Of a DNA stretch of 64,000 nucleotides, positions 16,556 through 25,985 are shown one piece after another. The notes under the pieces were generated by a model. It was not told the DNA's origin, made no database searches, and saw nothing but the letters and a program-made list of their open reading frames with translations. The DNA is from a virus, in IMG/VR virus record IMGVR_UViG_3300017971_000275, positions 1 to 64,000 of that record, one strand, 5' to 3'. The stretch's first letter is position 1, and each line of letters begins with the position of its first letter. A program made the translations under genes and the position numbers.

Positions 16556-17908
16556 TTGAGGAGCTGCAATTTGATTAAGGCATCTTTCGAACGCATTCGC
16601 GAAAACGCGGAGTGCGACCCCCAACGTGCGTTCTACGCAGAAATCGCCGTTCAGTGCATAGACGCTTTTGACGGTGCCTGCCAAGCGAGCAATTGGGACG
16701 TAGGAGTAGAGAAGCTTCTAGCCATGGCGACCGATCCTCCCAGCGGACTACCAGAAGCCGAGGAGGAAGGCTACGCTATGTTTGTGCACCAAACCATGAA
16801 AATAGGCGACTGCCATGGGATGGCGCACGAAGATCCTATAGGAGCTAATGCGGTCATTGGGGGTGCCCTCGGGCTGTACAGAAAACTGATTGTGGAGCGC
16901 AGACGCCAGGAGCTCCTGCCACACGCGCTTGATCTTATGTTGCTGCAAGGCGTAGCGTATATGGTAGCGGGCGTCCGCGACATCGCACGCATGCAGTTTT
17001 TGTCCATCATCGACCTGACTGCCTCAGAAGCCAGCGCACAAGATAGGCCAACAGACATGAGCCTGCCTGCTGACGTGGTGAACTCTCTGCAAGATGAGGT
17101 TGTGCTACGCGCGGCCCCGTCCGCATTTATGCTGGCGGAGATCTTCAGGGAGGAGGACGATAATGAACGCGCTGAGTCTTCTATGGAGCTAGCGCACATG
17201 TTCTTCGCCGCAGCTTTGGCAAAAGGAGATGAAGGCTTCATAGGCAGCAAGGTGGACTTGATTACCGCAAAGCTAGCCCAGTCGGAGCTGCTTACGCAAA
17301 AAGACGGCTACTGGACTGGGGCAGATGCTCTAGACGACGTCATAGCACTGGTCGAGGCAGACCTAGACGAGAACGATCCATACCCAGCCTACTGCTTTCT
17401 GATTTCTGTGGTGATGCAACGGAGAGCACAGCTATTCGCCATGGATGGAACGTGGGACCCAGCAACGTATTTCTACGAAAGGGCATGTCGTTACGCAGTT
17501 GACGCCATTAGGGACAATCCCACCAACACGCATTACCTGGATCACTATACGGATCTGCTGAACGAACTTGGGATTTTTTACGGCGTGCGCGAAAATCCCA
17601 TTAAAGCGCAAGGTGTATTTCTGACCGCGATAGAGAAGAAGCGCGAGCTCGTGGAGAGGTCCAAAAAGTATGAGATGGGCCTCGCAACCTGCATCAATAA
17701 TTTGAGCACACTGATGCGAACCTTTGGAAAACCAGAAGTCGCCCTTCCTTATCTGGAGGAAGCGGCTTCCATGCTGGATGCCTCAGAGGAAGTAGAAACG
17801 GAGGGCATCAGAACGTTCAAAGCGGCGGTAACCAAAGACCTTGAGCACCTGCGTGCGCAAGTAGCGCGGAAGAACAAACGCGTTTCGAGAAGCAGCCAGT
17901 CAAATTAA
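16556..17908 (+). CDS. TPR-like repeat protein
   Basis: 450 residues starting at TTG 16556 with a GAGGAG RBS eight bases before. Helical throughout; the last 200 residues show TPR-type spacing (YFYERACRYAVDAI, LLNELGIFYGV, KAQGVFLTAIEKK, INNLSTLMRTFG, ALPYLEEAASML). TPR proteins mediate protein-protein contacts. Partner unknown. The non-ATG start may keep expression low. Confidence 0.5.
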   Translation: MRSCNLIKASFERIRENAECDPQRAFYAEIAVQCIDAFDGACQASNWDVGVEKLLAMATDPPSGLPEAEEEGYAMFVHQTMKIGDCHGMAHEDPIGANAVIGGALGLYRKLIVERRRQELLPHALDLMLLQGVAYMVAGVRDIARMQFLSIIDLTASEASAQDRPTDMSLPADVVNSLQDEVVLRAAPSAFMLAEIFREEDDNERAESSMELAHMFFAAALAKGDEGFIGSKVDLITAKLAQSELLTQKDGYWTGADALDDVIALVEADLDENDPYPAYCFLISVVMQRRAQLFAMDGTWDPATYFYERACRYAVDAIRDNPTNTHYLDHYTDLLNELGIFYGVRENPIKAQGVFLTAIEKKRELVERSKKYEMGLATCINNLSTLMRTFGKPEVALPYLEEAASMLDASEEVETEGIRTFKAAVTKDLEHLRAQVARKNKRVSRSSQSN

Positions 17909-17923
17909 AAGTCAGTCTCGATA

Positions 17924-17961
17924 TTGACAACGCAGCTTGGCCTGCTTAACCTTGAAGCAGG
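17924..17961 (+). promoter_or_regulatory. TTGACA box and RBS-adjacent hairpin
   Basis: TTGACA at 17924-17929 is followed by a perfect 7-bp hairpin CCTGCTT/AAGCAGG (17941-17961) whose 3' arm abuts and partly covers the AGGAGG Shine-Dalgarno of the gene starting at 17971. It could throttle translation. The -10 is poor (TAACCT at 17 nt spacing). Confidence 0.4.
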
Positions 17962-17970
17962 AGGTTTGCT

Positions 17971-18492
17971 ATGTGCAAACAAGCCAAAAAAGTTGCGGTA
18001 GGTCGATGCCGAGTCTGCGGGCTCCGCAAAGAACTCAGCCCCTACAGCGAATCTATCTGCGCGGACTGCCAAAGATGCCCCGACTGTGGGTCAGGGGAGC
18101 TCAAAGCTTTCTCTTACATTTGTGTGGTGGAGAGCCGTCGCAAGTTTGGAGTGCGCTGCAGCGACTGCCGCTCCGAGTGGCTGTCAGCAGAAGATCTCGA
18201 CAAAAAGGTTGCTACACAAGCACGTAGGGGGCCGGCGACCATCTGCAAGATCTGTGGCGGGGATGCCACCAAAAGAGATGATGACGAGTGGCAAGCATTC
18301 AATCACGTGAACCCACACCTGTGCAAAAGCTGTACGATATGCCCTGTCTGCGGAGGGGCGTCCTTCGGCGAAAACTTCGACAACGGAAATATCGAGTGTG
18401 TGGTTTGCGGAGAGGAATTCGCAGACTCACAGAACCTTGAACGCAGGCTTCTGATCAAGAAACGTCGGCTGGATCGTTTTTCCCGGCAGTAG
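17971..18492 (+). CDS. Triple zinc-ribbon protein
   Basis: 173 residues with about eight CxxC pairs (CRVC, CADC, CPDC, CSDC, CKIC, CKSC, CPVC, CVVC) arranged as three or four consecutive ribbons, and a basic tail (KKRRLDRFSRQ). Sits at the end of the plus-strand block; its last 38 bases overlap the 3' end of thyX on the other strand. A nucleic-acid or RNA-polymerase binding role is plausible. Confidence 0.6.
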   Translation: MCKQAKKVAVGRCRVCGLRKELSPYSESICADCQRCPDCGSGELKAFSYICVVESRRKFGVRCSDCRSEWLSAEDLDKKVATQARRGPATICKICGGDATKRDDDEWQAFNHVNPHLCKSCTICPVCGGASFGENFDNGNIECVVCGEEFADSQNLERRLLIKKRRLDRFSRQ

Positions 18493-19516
18493 GTAAATCA
18501 GCTAGCTCTTGCATAGTCTCCACGATGTCTTCTGGTTTTGCCACCCCAGTGACCCCAGTCTCCGCATGCGCCACGGCATCCTGCTCAAAGTCAAATCCAA
18601 GCAACCGAAGCTTCTCGATGATCTCTCTGCGTTCACCAGGACTGACCGAGGCTAGCTCCGCTATAGAAAACGTTGGAGACTCGTGTGCCGTGCTGACGTT
18701 GCTGTGAGCGGCTAGCAGCTTTTGGATCACAACCCGGTCCTGCCGCGTGAGATGTAGCCCCTCCACTACATAATCGTTGAACGCTTCGTAGGTAACCGGA
18801 CACCAAGCCTTCACTATCTCTGCCATCACTTGTGCGTACTTCCTGATCTCCAGCTGCGCTCGCTCCGAATTCCTCAAGCTCAGAAAGTTGAGCAGGTTGC
18901 GTAGGTCTATCTTCCAGTACCACTGTGTGTAAGTGCTGAGTGGGAGATTAATGCGGCCCACCTCTCGCGCTAGACCTGCATTTATGTAGCTCTCGTAGCT
19001 CTGAAATACGTCGAGCGCTTCTGTCTTCATGGCTGCAAGCACACGCCCCATCTCCCCAGGAGACAGCGTCTCTGAGCTTCTACCCTGCTGGTTGGTTGTG
19101 CTCTGCAGATTCAAGTCCTGCTCCGCGGGTAGATAGAACTCATGCTCCATAATAGAATAGCGACCGCTCATTTCGTTGACAGATGCAGTACGGTGCCGGA
19201 TGAAATGCCGGGCTACGAAAATAGGTAGCTTGACATGAAATTTGATCTCGCACATCTCCAACGGAGACAGGTGTTGGTGCCTCACAAGGTAGCGAACCAA
19301 GTTTGCATCTGACTGCGCTTTTTTCGTCCCGGCTCCGTACGACACCCGAGCTGCTTGAACGATGGCTTCGTCTCCGCCCATGTAATCGACAACACGAACG
19401 AAGCCGCGGTCGAGCACGGAAAACTGCAATCCCAGAACTTCATCGAGCTCGGCGCTTCGGAATTTATCTAGCCGCTGCCCCGTTGGGTTCAGTTTGTCCA
19501 AGGTACTAGGAGCCAT
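18455..19516 (-). CDS. thyX: Flavin-dependent thymidylate synthase ThyX
   Basis: 353 residues. The ThyX signature RHRTASVNEMSGR spans 107-119, with YSIMEHEFY after it and FARHFIRH-like lead-in before it. Makes dTMP from dUMP using methylene-tetrahydrofolate, FAD and NADPH. The C-terminal 80 residues extend beyond a typical ThyX (about 220-250) and are of unknown use. It closes the minus-strand block and is convergent with the 17971 gene. Confidence 0.92.
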   Translation of the reverse strand: MAPSTLDKLNPTGQRLDKFRSAELDEVLGLQFSVLDRGFVRVVDYMGGDEAIVQAARVSYGAGTKKAQSDANLVRYLVRHQHLSPLEMCEIKFHVKLPIFVARHFIRHRTASVNEMSGRYSIMEHEFYLPAEQDLNLQSTTNQQGRSSETLSPGEMGRVLAAMKTEALDVFQSYESYINAGLAREVGRINLPLSTYTQWYWKIDLRNLLNFLSLRNSERAQLEIRKYAQVMAEIVKAWCPVTYEAFNDYVVEGLHLTRQDRVVIQKLLAAHSNVSTAHESPTFSIAELASVSPGERREIIEKLRLLGFDFEQDAVAHAETGVTGVAKPEDIVETMQELADLPTAGKNDPADVS

Positions 19517-19784
19517 CTACAACCTCCTGTTTTCTTCTTGGTAGCACCCACCTGCCCACGGAAGCAGTGCCATCCTCATGAAAACTGATTTTGCGTTTAC
19601 GCTCGCACCTGACGCATTGCATACGTGTACGGCTGTCAGTGAACTTGAATATGGAGTGGTCGCAGGCCGCTTTCCGCTGGCTGCGCTTCCTACGGGTCTT
19701 TGGCTTCGTGGGCGATTCGTTCTCCGTGCTGCGTGTAGCCGGGGCAGGCGTAGCTTTCTTACTTGGATTTCTTCTTGTCGGCAT
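19506..19784 (-). CDS. Basic protein with zinc knuckle
   Basis: 92 residues. Very basic, Pro/Thr-rich first 40 residues, then one Cys, CVRC and basic residues; overlaps thyX at its 3' end and the exonuclease-like gene at its 5' end. Reads as a small DNA/RNA-binding adaptor. Confidence is limited by heavy overlaps. Confidence 0.5.
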   Translation of the reverse strand: MPTRRNPSKKATPAPATRSTENESPTKPKTRRKRSQRKAACDHSIFKFTDSRTRMQCVRCERKRKISFHEDGTASVGRWVLPRRKQEVVDGS

Positions 19785-20523
19785 CTTTACCTACCCGTTT
19801 CCGCACCTTGAGGTACGCTTTCACGTTTGATTTCTTAAGGTAATTCTTCGCCAACGCAGACCTATCAAAGTAAGCATGCAGGACTTTCTTAGCTACGAGC
19901 TCAAAGGCTTCTGGTTCCAGTCGGCCTTGAGAAAAAAGTAGTCGTATATAAATCGCCGCGATAATCATCACGTCGATTTCCAGGCGCTCCTTTATCAACT
20001 TGATGTCGCCGGCCTCGAAAGCTTTGGGAACGTCAACCCATACACGCTTAGCGAAGCCTATGATACGGGCGTAGTCAGACAGCGTAGCATTCTGAGGAAC
20101 AGCACCGTACCCGGATAAGAAGTCTGCCAGGTCGATGTGATTGTGGGAGTAGCGGGCGGTGAACGCCCGCTCGTCTTTGAGATAATCAGACGCGTCTACT
20201 CCATGCCGCAGGGCGGCGTAGACCATTACAGGAAGGGCAAAAGGACGCCCCATGTAGGAGACCACGAAGCCGGAACCACCAGGCATCTTCTGGAAGAATT
20301 GTTCTACCAGCGTACCTTCATCTTTTTCGATATCGGTGATGCCCTTGGTCATCACTTGAACGATCGGGTCGAGAGAGTCTTTCTCGCGTGTGATACGCAG
20401 CAGACTAACCGCAACCGGACGGTGGTACAGTGGATGTGGAAACTCATCTTCATCGCGGTTGGGAGGATCAGGGACGTGGGTAGCGATGTGAAAAATGGTA
20501 TGGTTGAAAGGAACCAATGACAT
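19759..20523 (-). CDS. PolB-type 3'-5' exonuclease-like protein, catalytic residues degenerate
   Basis: 254 residues. The order of motifs matches the PolB-exonuclease family (DNA_pol_B_exo2): an N-terminal strand, a Y-x-G-R-x-F-x-L-P motif (YMGRPFALP), H-I-D-L-A-D, a short Asn/Tyr-rich segment, and a final L-x-x-D-V. In active members the first motif is FDIET and the second YNGxxFDLP. Here they read FHIATHVPD and YMGRPFALP, so three of the metal ligands appear to be missing. A structural or regulatory role is inferred. RBS GGGGG, ATG 20523. Confidence 0.5.
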   Translation of the reverse strand: MSLVPFNHTIFHIATHVPDPPNRDEDEFPHPLYHRPVAVSLLRITREKDSLDPIVQVMTKGITDIEKDEGTLVEQFFQKMPGGSGFVVSYMGRPFALPVMVYAALRHGVDASDYLKDERAFTARYSHNHIDLADFLSGYGAVPQNATLSDYARIIGFAKRVWVDVPKAFEAGDIKLIKERLEIDVMIIAAIYIRLLFSQGRLEPEAFELVAKKVLHAYFDRSALAKNYLKKSNVKAYLKVRKRVGKDADKKKSK

Positions 20524-20651
20524 GAGGGTATCCCCCTTATGTGCACCGAAAGGGACGAAGGTAAACTACACCTCCTCTCCCGCAGTCATGGCGCACACCT
20601 GCGTAATCTTGGTACTGCTCGTTGCAGAAGCTGCAATGGTGTGTGTAAATT

Positions 20652-21995
20652 CTATCGGTGGACACTGCTTATACCTCGCAAAATCCGCGCCCGCTGGCCA
20701 GCGTCCCACAGGGAAGCTGGGCTGCTTGCAAGGTCTACTTTAAGCTGTGCTTTAGAAATTTTCAAGTACTTGCAGGCCAAGCGACCAAGCTGGGCGTTGT
20801 TACACATGCCAGTATTATATCCGTGAGCCTCGCACCAGGCGTCAAACATCGTGTCTACTTCCGAGGAGAACACGAGCTCGGCGAACTCCCGGGACCTACG
20901 CGGCAGGCCGTGTAGGATCTGCCGCATACGTTTGATGTCTTCGCCAATCTCCAGGCGATTCGCTGCCGGTAGATACTCGTGGAAGTTGGTCTCGCTGTCT
21001 CCGGAATCCATGGAGACAGCGCTGGGCTTGAAGTCTACCACTCCTTGTGGGGAGGGGTCGAGGTAGGAATCGCGCTTGCTGCGCTCCCCGCGTAAGCGTT
21101 TCTGGAGAGCTTCCTGAGCCTCCAGTTTAGTAGCGTACAGACGCTTATGGTGAACCGCGATCCATTCGTCATCCTCTACTTGCTGCACTATAATGCAAAC
21201 GTTTTTCCCGACCCTGCGGCGCAGGCTGGGCTCTGGGAAAGTGCGCATTCTACAAATTGTGTTGGATGAGATATCGAGGTACCACGCGAGGCGGTAGGGA
21301 TCGCGCTCCGTGACTTTCATCACAGGCTGGCGCTTGTCGCGGCCGTACATCTCCGCTAAATTTGTGGCTTTGTTCTGCACACCACGAATCACCCGGTTCA
21401 GCATGTGTTCGTAGGTAATGGGCTGGATCTCATACTCGCGTATGACCTTGACTGCGTTGATCCTCAACGGGCTGAGTAGATCTTCTGCGCTCTCCACCAT
21501 CGGATCATTAGCGAGTACAAACAACAAACGTCTATGCACCAAACTGCGCAGTAGGTACTCGATTTGTTTGAGGATCCGTAATACGTCGTCTTCCTCGTAC
21601 TCACGAGGAGATAGCGTATATTTGGCAATGCGGCGCAGGTCTGTAGCGGTTAATGCTTGGTACAAAAACGCGACGTCTTCATAATCAACACGAAACCCAC
21701 GGGCTGTTGAAATCACAAAGCTTCTTGTGATTCTGCGCTTCGTGATTAGCCTATGAATTGACCGAAGAAGTTTGTTTTTTACCGTCGAGTAATCGAGATT
21801 ATCTTTGAGACTGATAACCTCCGCGTAAGCTGTTGGGTAATTCTGCAGCTGGAGTTTCACACCCTTCCGAAACTCCCTAGACCCGATGAGGCGACAGACA
21901 TATCTTGCGGTTAACTTGGCGATATTATTGAGTTTTGTGTCTGCCTCACCGCGCTCCAGTGCCGACGTCAAACGAACCTTCACGCTGTCCCGCAT
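20652..21995 (-). CDS. Putative sigma-factor-like regulator
   Basis: 447 residues from ATG 21995 (AGGAGGG RBS); an upstream in-frame Met lies inside the promoter. Residues near 155-235 (RRLLFVLANDP, EDLLSPLRINAVKVI, YEHMLNRVIRGVQNKA) follow the spacing of sigma70 region 2, and the last 100 residues (GLPRRSREFAELVF, then CKYLKISKAQLK) could be a region-4-like helix-turn-helix. This is weak pattern evidence. It has its own sigma70 promoter and could be the factor that reads the virion promoters. Confidence 0.35.
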   Translation of the reverse strand: MRDSVKVRLTSALERGEADTKLNNIAKLTARYVCRLIGSREFRKGVKLQLQNYPTAYAEVISLKDNLDYSTVKNKLLRSIHRLITKRRITRSFVISTARGFRVDYEDVAFLYQALTATDLRRIAKYTLSPREYEEDDVLRILKQIEYLLRSLVHRRLLFVLANDPMVESAEDLLSPLRINAVKVIREYEIQPITYEHMLNRVIRGVQNKATNLAEMYGRDKRQPVMKVTERDPYRLAWYLDISSNTICRMRTFPEPSLRRRVGKNVCIIVQQVEDDEWIAVHHKRLYATKLEAQEALQKRLRGERSKRDSYLDPSPQGVVDFKPSAVSMDSGDSETNFHEYLPAANRLEIGEDIKRMRQILHGLPRRSREFAELVFSSEVDTMFDAWCEAHGYNTGMCNNAQLGRLACKYLKISKAQLKVDLASSPASLWDAGQRARILRGISSVHR

Positions 21996-22024
21996 GTACT
22001 GAAAACCCTCCTGGATAAGAAGCC

Positions 22025-22052
22025 AGTATACCAGGCATCTAATGCGTGTCAA
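22025..22052 (-). promoter_or_regulatory. Sigma70-type promoter for the 20652-21995 gene
   Basis: On the minus strand TTGACA (22047-22052), 16-nt spacer, TATACT (22025-22030), about 30 nt before the start codon. Confidence 0.65.
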
Positions 22053-22190
22053 GAAAAATGCTGTCGGAAGGTTATGGGAGTATCACGAAGGATATCGATG
22101 AGTTAGAAAACAGGTGAGATGGTAGGTAGGAAGAAAAATTTGTGGGGACGTAGTGAACGGATCTGCAGTGTCAAACTTGACGTTGTATTG

Positions 22191-23699
22191 CTACTTAGGA
22201 AAGACCTCTTCGTCTCCTACCGGCTTTTCCTTTGGAGGCTCTTCCGCACTTGGAGCTTCTTCCTGCTCCTTTTTTGCACGCTCCTTCTTTTGCTCCTTGA
22301 GAACTTTGCGAACAAGCGCCTGCTCTTCGCTTAGTTCTTCGCGTTCTTTACTAAGACCTTCATCAACACTATTTTGGGCTGCTTCGGTCAAATCAAGAAC
22401 AACAGTAAGAAGCTCCCGGACCTTGTCCACATCCTCACGCACAGTCCAGGTATAATTGCAGATCTGCGTAGAAGCTTCTTCGAATGTGGGCGTGCCGCCG
22501 GCTCTTTTGGAGAAAATATACACGATGGGATAGGGAGAGTCTATGCGAGCTATTATCTTACCAGTCTCGCTATCGGTACCAACATGCACCTTCCCTTTGT
22601 AACCCTCGTGTTTGGTGAACGTTAGCACCGCGTCCACGACGGCCTGCTTGTTGGCAGCTGGAGTATTTTTCTTTTCGGCGGAAGGATTAAAGGCTTCTTG
22701 TACGAGTTTTTGATAACCACTATCACCAAGCTTATCCACAAGGTCATGGATGGTATCCTGCTGCTGTTTGGTAAGCACGCGTTGGTTTGTCAGCGCATCT
22801 ACCAGCTGCAGAAAGAGGGAGGAATCTTTCCACCCTTTCCACTCTCCTCCTTTTTCCTTGTGGACGCGCTCTTTAAGGAAGCGCATGTACTCGCCTTCGT
22901 TAAGACGATTAATAAATGCCTTCAGCCACTCTAGCTTGTCTTCTTCAGTAGCCTCTTCTTTCGGAACAGAGGCTAGCTCCCCAGGTCGAGCCTCAGTGTC
23001 GTTTTGAAGGAATGCTATCGATGCAAGGAGTTCTTCCGCATCGTCAGCGGGAGCCACAAACGGCCGGTTACAGAAGTAGAAAATAATTTCTTTGAGCTCT
23101 TGGGTTCCCTTGATTGCCTCGTTTATGTGGTATACCATTCTGCCGTACAGACGTTCAAAGAATCCACCCTCAAACTCCACCGTCTTTTCTACTTCTTCTC
23201 CTTCAGGTAACGGTAGGTTGATCTCGAAATCAAATTGAAGCTCTGTTCTAGGAAGCCCAGAGAAATTTCCGGTATCCAATGGAGCAAGCAGATCAAGTCC
23301 ATCATACTCCATCGCAACCGGCCGTATCTCACCTGAGATTTGTATACCAACTGCCTGCAGGTAAGTCTGGATCTCCTTGGTTAAACTATCCATCAAGGGC
23401 TTCAAGTACTCTGCTATCTGCTCTTCACGAAGAGGTTCAATGGGGGCTTTTCTGCTTTCAAATCCTGCACCTGGATCTGCCTTCTCTTTTGTGGGCGCTT
23501 CTTCTCTTCCTAGTTCCTTAGCAATTTCTTCTGCAGCCTCCGGGTCTATCTCCACAGGAGGCAAGTCGAGCTTGGGTTCTTGGGGTTTGAGGGGATCCTG
23601 CGCAATCACGTAGGTAGTATCACCAACACGAATCCTAATAGGAACCGCATCATACACATCCCCCAGGTAGCGCAGGGTTTTGATTGTACGCGAGCTCAT
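22191..23699 (-). CDS. Virion-module protein, N-terminal IRV-tag variant
   Basis: 502 residues. N-terminus carries a variant of the shared tag (PIRIRVGDTTYVIA) at about 20-33. The body is acidic with a central globular region rich in aromatic residues and a Lys/Glu-rich, probably disordered C-terminus (last 90 residues). Probably a head-associated or ejected protein. Function unknown. Confidence 0.5.
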   Translation of the reverse strand: MSSRTIKTLRYLGDVYDAVPIRIRVGDTTYVIAQDPLKPQEPKLDLPPVEIDPEAAEEIAKELGREEAPTKEKADPGAGFESRKAPIEPLREEQIAEYLKPLMDSLTKEIQTYLQAVGIQISGEIRPVAMEYDGLDLLAPLDTGNFSGLPRTELQFDFEINLPLPEGEEVEKTVEFEGGFFERLYGRMVYHINEAIKGTQELKEIIFYFCNRPFVAPADDAEELLASIAFLQNDTEARPGELASVPKEEATEEDKLEWLKAFINRLNEGEYMRFLKERVHKEKGGEWKGWKDSSLFLQLVDALTNQRVLTKQQQDTIHDLVDKLGDSGYQKLVQEAFNPSAEKKNTPAANKQAVVDAVLTFTKHEGYKGKVHVGTDSETGKIIARIDSPYPIVYIFSKRAGGTPTFEEASTQICNYTWTVREDVDKVRELLTVVLDLTEAAQNSVDEGLSKEREELSEEQALVRKVLKEQKKERAKKEQEEAPSAEEPPKEKPVGDEEVFPK

Positions 23700-23701
23700 G
23701 G

Positions 23702-25048
23702 CTAGTAATGCGTGCGGATGTTTTTCCAGGTATACTTGTCGTTCTGATGGTTGATGTAGATCTTCATCATCGACGGCTGGAACATGCCAATCTGCACCAT
23801 GTAATTGAACAGGTGTAGCATCTGCTCGTTGTCGAGCTCTTTGCGACCCTGGAAAATATCGGCGTAGTCTAGGATATCGAAGTCCAATGTAGATCCGTGA
23901 CCAGGCAGCTTCTGCTCACGCTGTTGTTGGTACCCAGTCCAGAATTCCATCGCGAGCGCTTCCATCTTTTCATCTTCCAGCGGGGGAACGTCTAGGGGCT
24001 GCTCAGCAGGATCGTACGCTTGCTGTCCACGTTTACGTGGTTTGGTCTCATCAGGTGGATTCACCGTGTCTGGCGTGGGATAGTTAACGTGGTTCACTGG
24101 CGGCCACGATCTATAATCTGGGCGCCGTTCGAAGCCACCGGCTTCCCGGGTCTTGTAGTAACGTATCGGCGTCTGCCGTACTGTCGGACGCCACACTGTA
24201 TCTGTGATCGAAGAGGGGTAGTTGGGATTCTTCGGCAAATACGAATCTGGGAGCACACGGATCGGATGGAGCTCGGGGCTGTCCAGTCTTACTGGATCGT
24301 AAACAGTTGGCGTAAAGCCTGTGGCTTCCCCACCATCGTGGCCCATGAATTTTGCGTCCTCGGGGATAGTGAGCCGGCGCATCAGATCCTTATCTGGAGA
24401 GTAAAGAACTAGGAACACTCGACCGTCCGCATCTTCTTGCCCCTCCAACTGAAGCGATTGCAGAACTACAGCGGCGCCATCGTTTAGGTCCGATCCCTCA
24501 AGCCCAGTTACCACAGTACCGGGGGATAGGTTGGAAGCTTCATCGATGACTGGTTCCGCTAAATGCAGCGCCAGGTCGACGTAGTCGGAGTATAGACGCC
24601 GCTGGCGTCGGTAACGAAGAGCAACAGAGGCTACGCGGTGTGCATTGCTGCTCAGCTTCTCGAAGCGAGACCGAACTTCCTCGGTTTCCTTCTTGTTCAG
24701 ATCGACCAGCATATGCGTGTCCTCCGGAATTTCATCAGTGATAGGGGGCCACAGTCGGCCAAACTCCTTACGGAGAATGGCCTCATGCTTCGAGTCTTCC
24801 AGGCCCAGCTTGCACATACAGACAACCACTTCGTCTGGCTCGCCGGGATCAGGATCGTCAAGTTTGACGGTGATTGCTGGTGGCTCAAGTTCTATCTTGT
24901 CACCATACCGACTAGCTTGGACAGCGATGTCCGCAATAATGCCAGGACCCAGGGGGGTTTCCACCCTCTGGCCAATGCGCAGTACATCAAACGTTTCCTC
25001 TCCGGAGACGTCTACTGCGTGGTCCGCCTGTTTCTGATCGGTAGGCAT
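23702..25048 (-). CDS. Virion-module hypothetical protein
   Basis: 448 residues. N-terminal 70 residues look like a small SH3-like barrel (DVLRIGQRVETPLGPGIIADI). The middle is Pro-rich with several WxP/YxxP motifs (RSWPPVNHVNYPTP), typical of extended linkers in head or tail proteins. Next to the 502-residue gene in one operon. No enzyme motif. Confidence 0.5.
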   Translation of the reverse strand: MPTDQKQADHAVDVSGEETFDVLRIGQRVETPLGPGIIADIAVQASRYGDKIELEPPAITVKLDDPDPGEPDEVVVCMCKLGLEDSKHEAILRKEFGRLWPPITDEIPEDTHMLVDLNKKETEEVRSRFEKLSSNAHRVASVALRYRRQRRLYSDYVDLALHLAEPVIDEASNLSPGTVVTGLEGSDLNDGAAVVLQSLQLEGQEDADGRVFLVLYSPDKDLMRRLTIPEDAKFMGHDGGEATGFTPTVYDPVRLDSPELHPIRVLPDSYLPKNPNYPSSITDTVWRPTVRQTPIRYYKTREAGGFERRPDYRSWPPVNHVNYPTPDTVNPPDETKPRKRGQQAYDPAEQPLDVPPLEDEKMEALAMEFWTGYQQQREQKLPGHGSTLDFDILDYADIFQGRKELDNEQMLHLFNYMVQIGMFQPSMMKIYINHQNDKYTWKNIRTHY

Positions 25049-25059
25049 GGCAGAATGCT

Positions 25060-25392
25060 CTACTTGCGCTTTTTCTTCTGATGCTTCTTGGTGTACCGAG
25101 TGTACGTCGGTTGGACCTGTTCCATGAACTTCTGCATCACCTGGCAGTGGTTCTTCAAACGGCTTATCACTTTCTGTGTGCCGTTTTTGTTGTCCAGGTC
25201 GGTAAGCATTTGCTCGGCGATCTCCTGCACGTGCCCAGCATGTGCCTTGAGATTATCGGCGATGTTTACCAATGCAGCACGATCTGCTGCTCGGGCGATG
25301 TTCTCTTTGACATCGTCCACAGAAATCTCTTTGGATGCCAATCGGTATACACGGCCCTTAACTTTGATAACTTTAGGAGGCTGCTTCGACAT
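25060..25392 (-). CDS. Small tagged virion-module protein
   Basis: 110 residues. N-terminal tag PKVIKVKGRVYRLA at about 6-19, then a helical domain (residues 25-95) and a basic tail. The tag is the window-wide motif described in the findings. Function unknown. Confidence 0.55.
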   Translation of the reverse strand: MSKQPPKVIKVKGRVYRLASKEISVDDVKENIARAADRAALVNIADNLKAHAGHVQEIAEQMLTDLDNKNGTQKVISRLKNHCQVMQKFMEQVQPTYTRYTKKHQKKKRK

Positions 25393-25401
25393 CGGTCACT
25401 C

Positions 25402-25638
25402 CTATACCTTTTCCAGGTACCCTTTCGCAGCGTCGAGCATTTTCAATAGCTCTTCCTTCTTGGCTTCAGCGTCTTCATCGCGTTTCTTTTTCCGAAGCGC
25501 ACGTAGCACAGGTACACCTTGAGCTAGCTCTTTGAGCATTGCTGCGGCCATGCCGCTGGCATCTGTCATTAGGAGCTTGCCTGGAGAATACGCGACGACG
25601 TAGATTCTCCCTTTATATCGGATGCGTTTTGGTACCAT
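25402..25638 (-). CDS. Small tagged virion-module protein
   Basis: 78 residues with the tag PKRIRYKGRIYVVA at about 3-16 and a Lys/Glu helical C-terminus. Nearly the whole protein is tag plus one helix, which makes it useful for defining the tag. Confidence 0.55.
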   Translation of the reverse strand: MVPKRIRYKGRIYVVAYSPGKLLMTDASGMAAAMLKELAQGVPVLRALRKKKRDEDAEAKKEELLKMLDAAKGYLEKV

Positions 25639-25642
25639 CTAT

Positions 25643-25981
25643 CTACTCCTGCAAGAGAAGAGCGCTGATCTCAGTCGCCGCAGCGCCCAAGTATTTATCT
25701 GGGCCTACCCGAAGAAGGTGTCTACCTTCCTCAGAAATAGCTCTGTAGGCTTTGCGCGAAGCGGCCAATACTTGAGGAACGATGGCGCGCAGCAACCTGG
25801 AGTACGTAAGTTGCACGCCAGAGAGCGCCTGGAATTCCTCTTTGCGCAACTGCAAAGCTATAGCGCTCATGATAGCTTTACTCATGAGCACAGGAACATC
25901 AGGATCTGATGCTACCCGCTTCTTCGCATCCTGCAAAAGAACGGTGAGTGGGGTAGCCGCTATCCTAGCGCGCAGCGGCAT
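25643..25981 (-). CDS. Hypothetical small helical protein
   Basis: 112 residues, helical and Ala/Leu-rich. It lacks the tag although both neighbours carry it. Function unknown. Confidence 0.5.
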   Translation of the reverse strand: MPLRARIAATPLTVLLQDAKKRVASDPDVPVLMSKAIMSAIALQLRKEEFQALSGVQLTYSRLLRAIVPQVLAASRKAYRAISEEGRHLLRVGPDKYLGAAATEISALLLQE

Positions 25982-25985
25982 ACGG

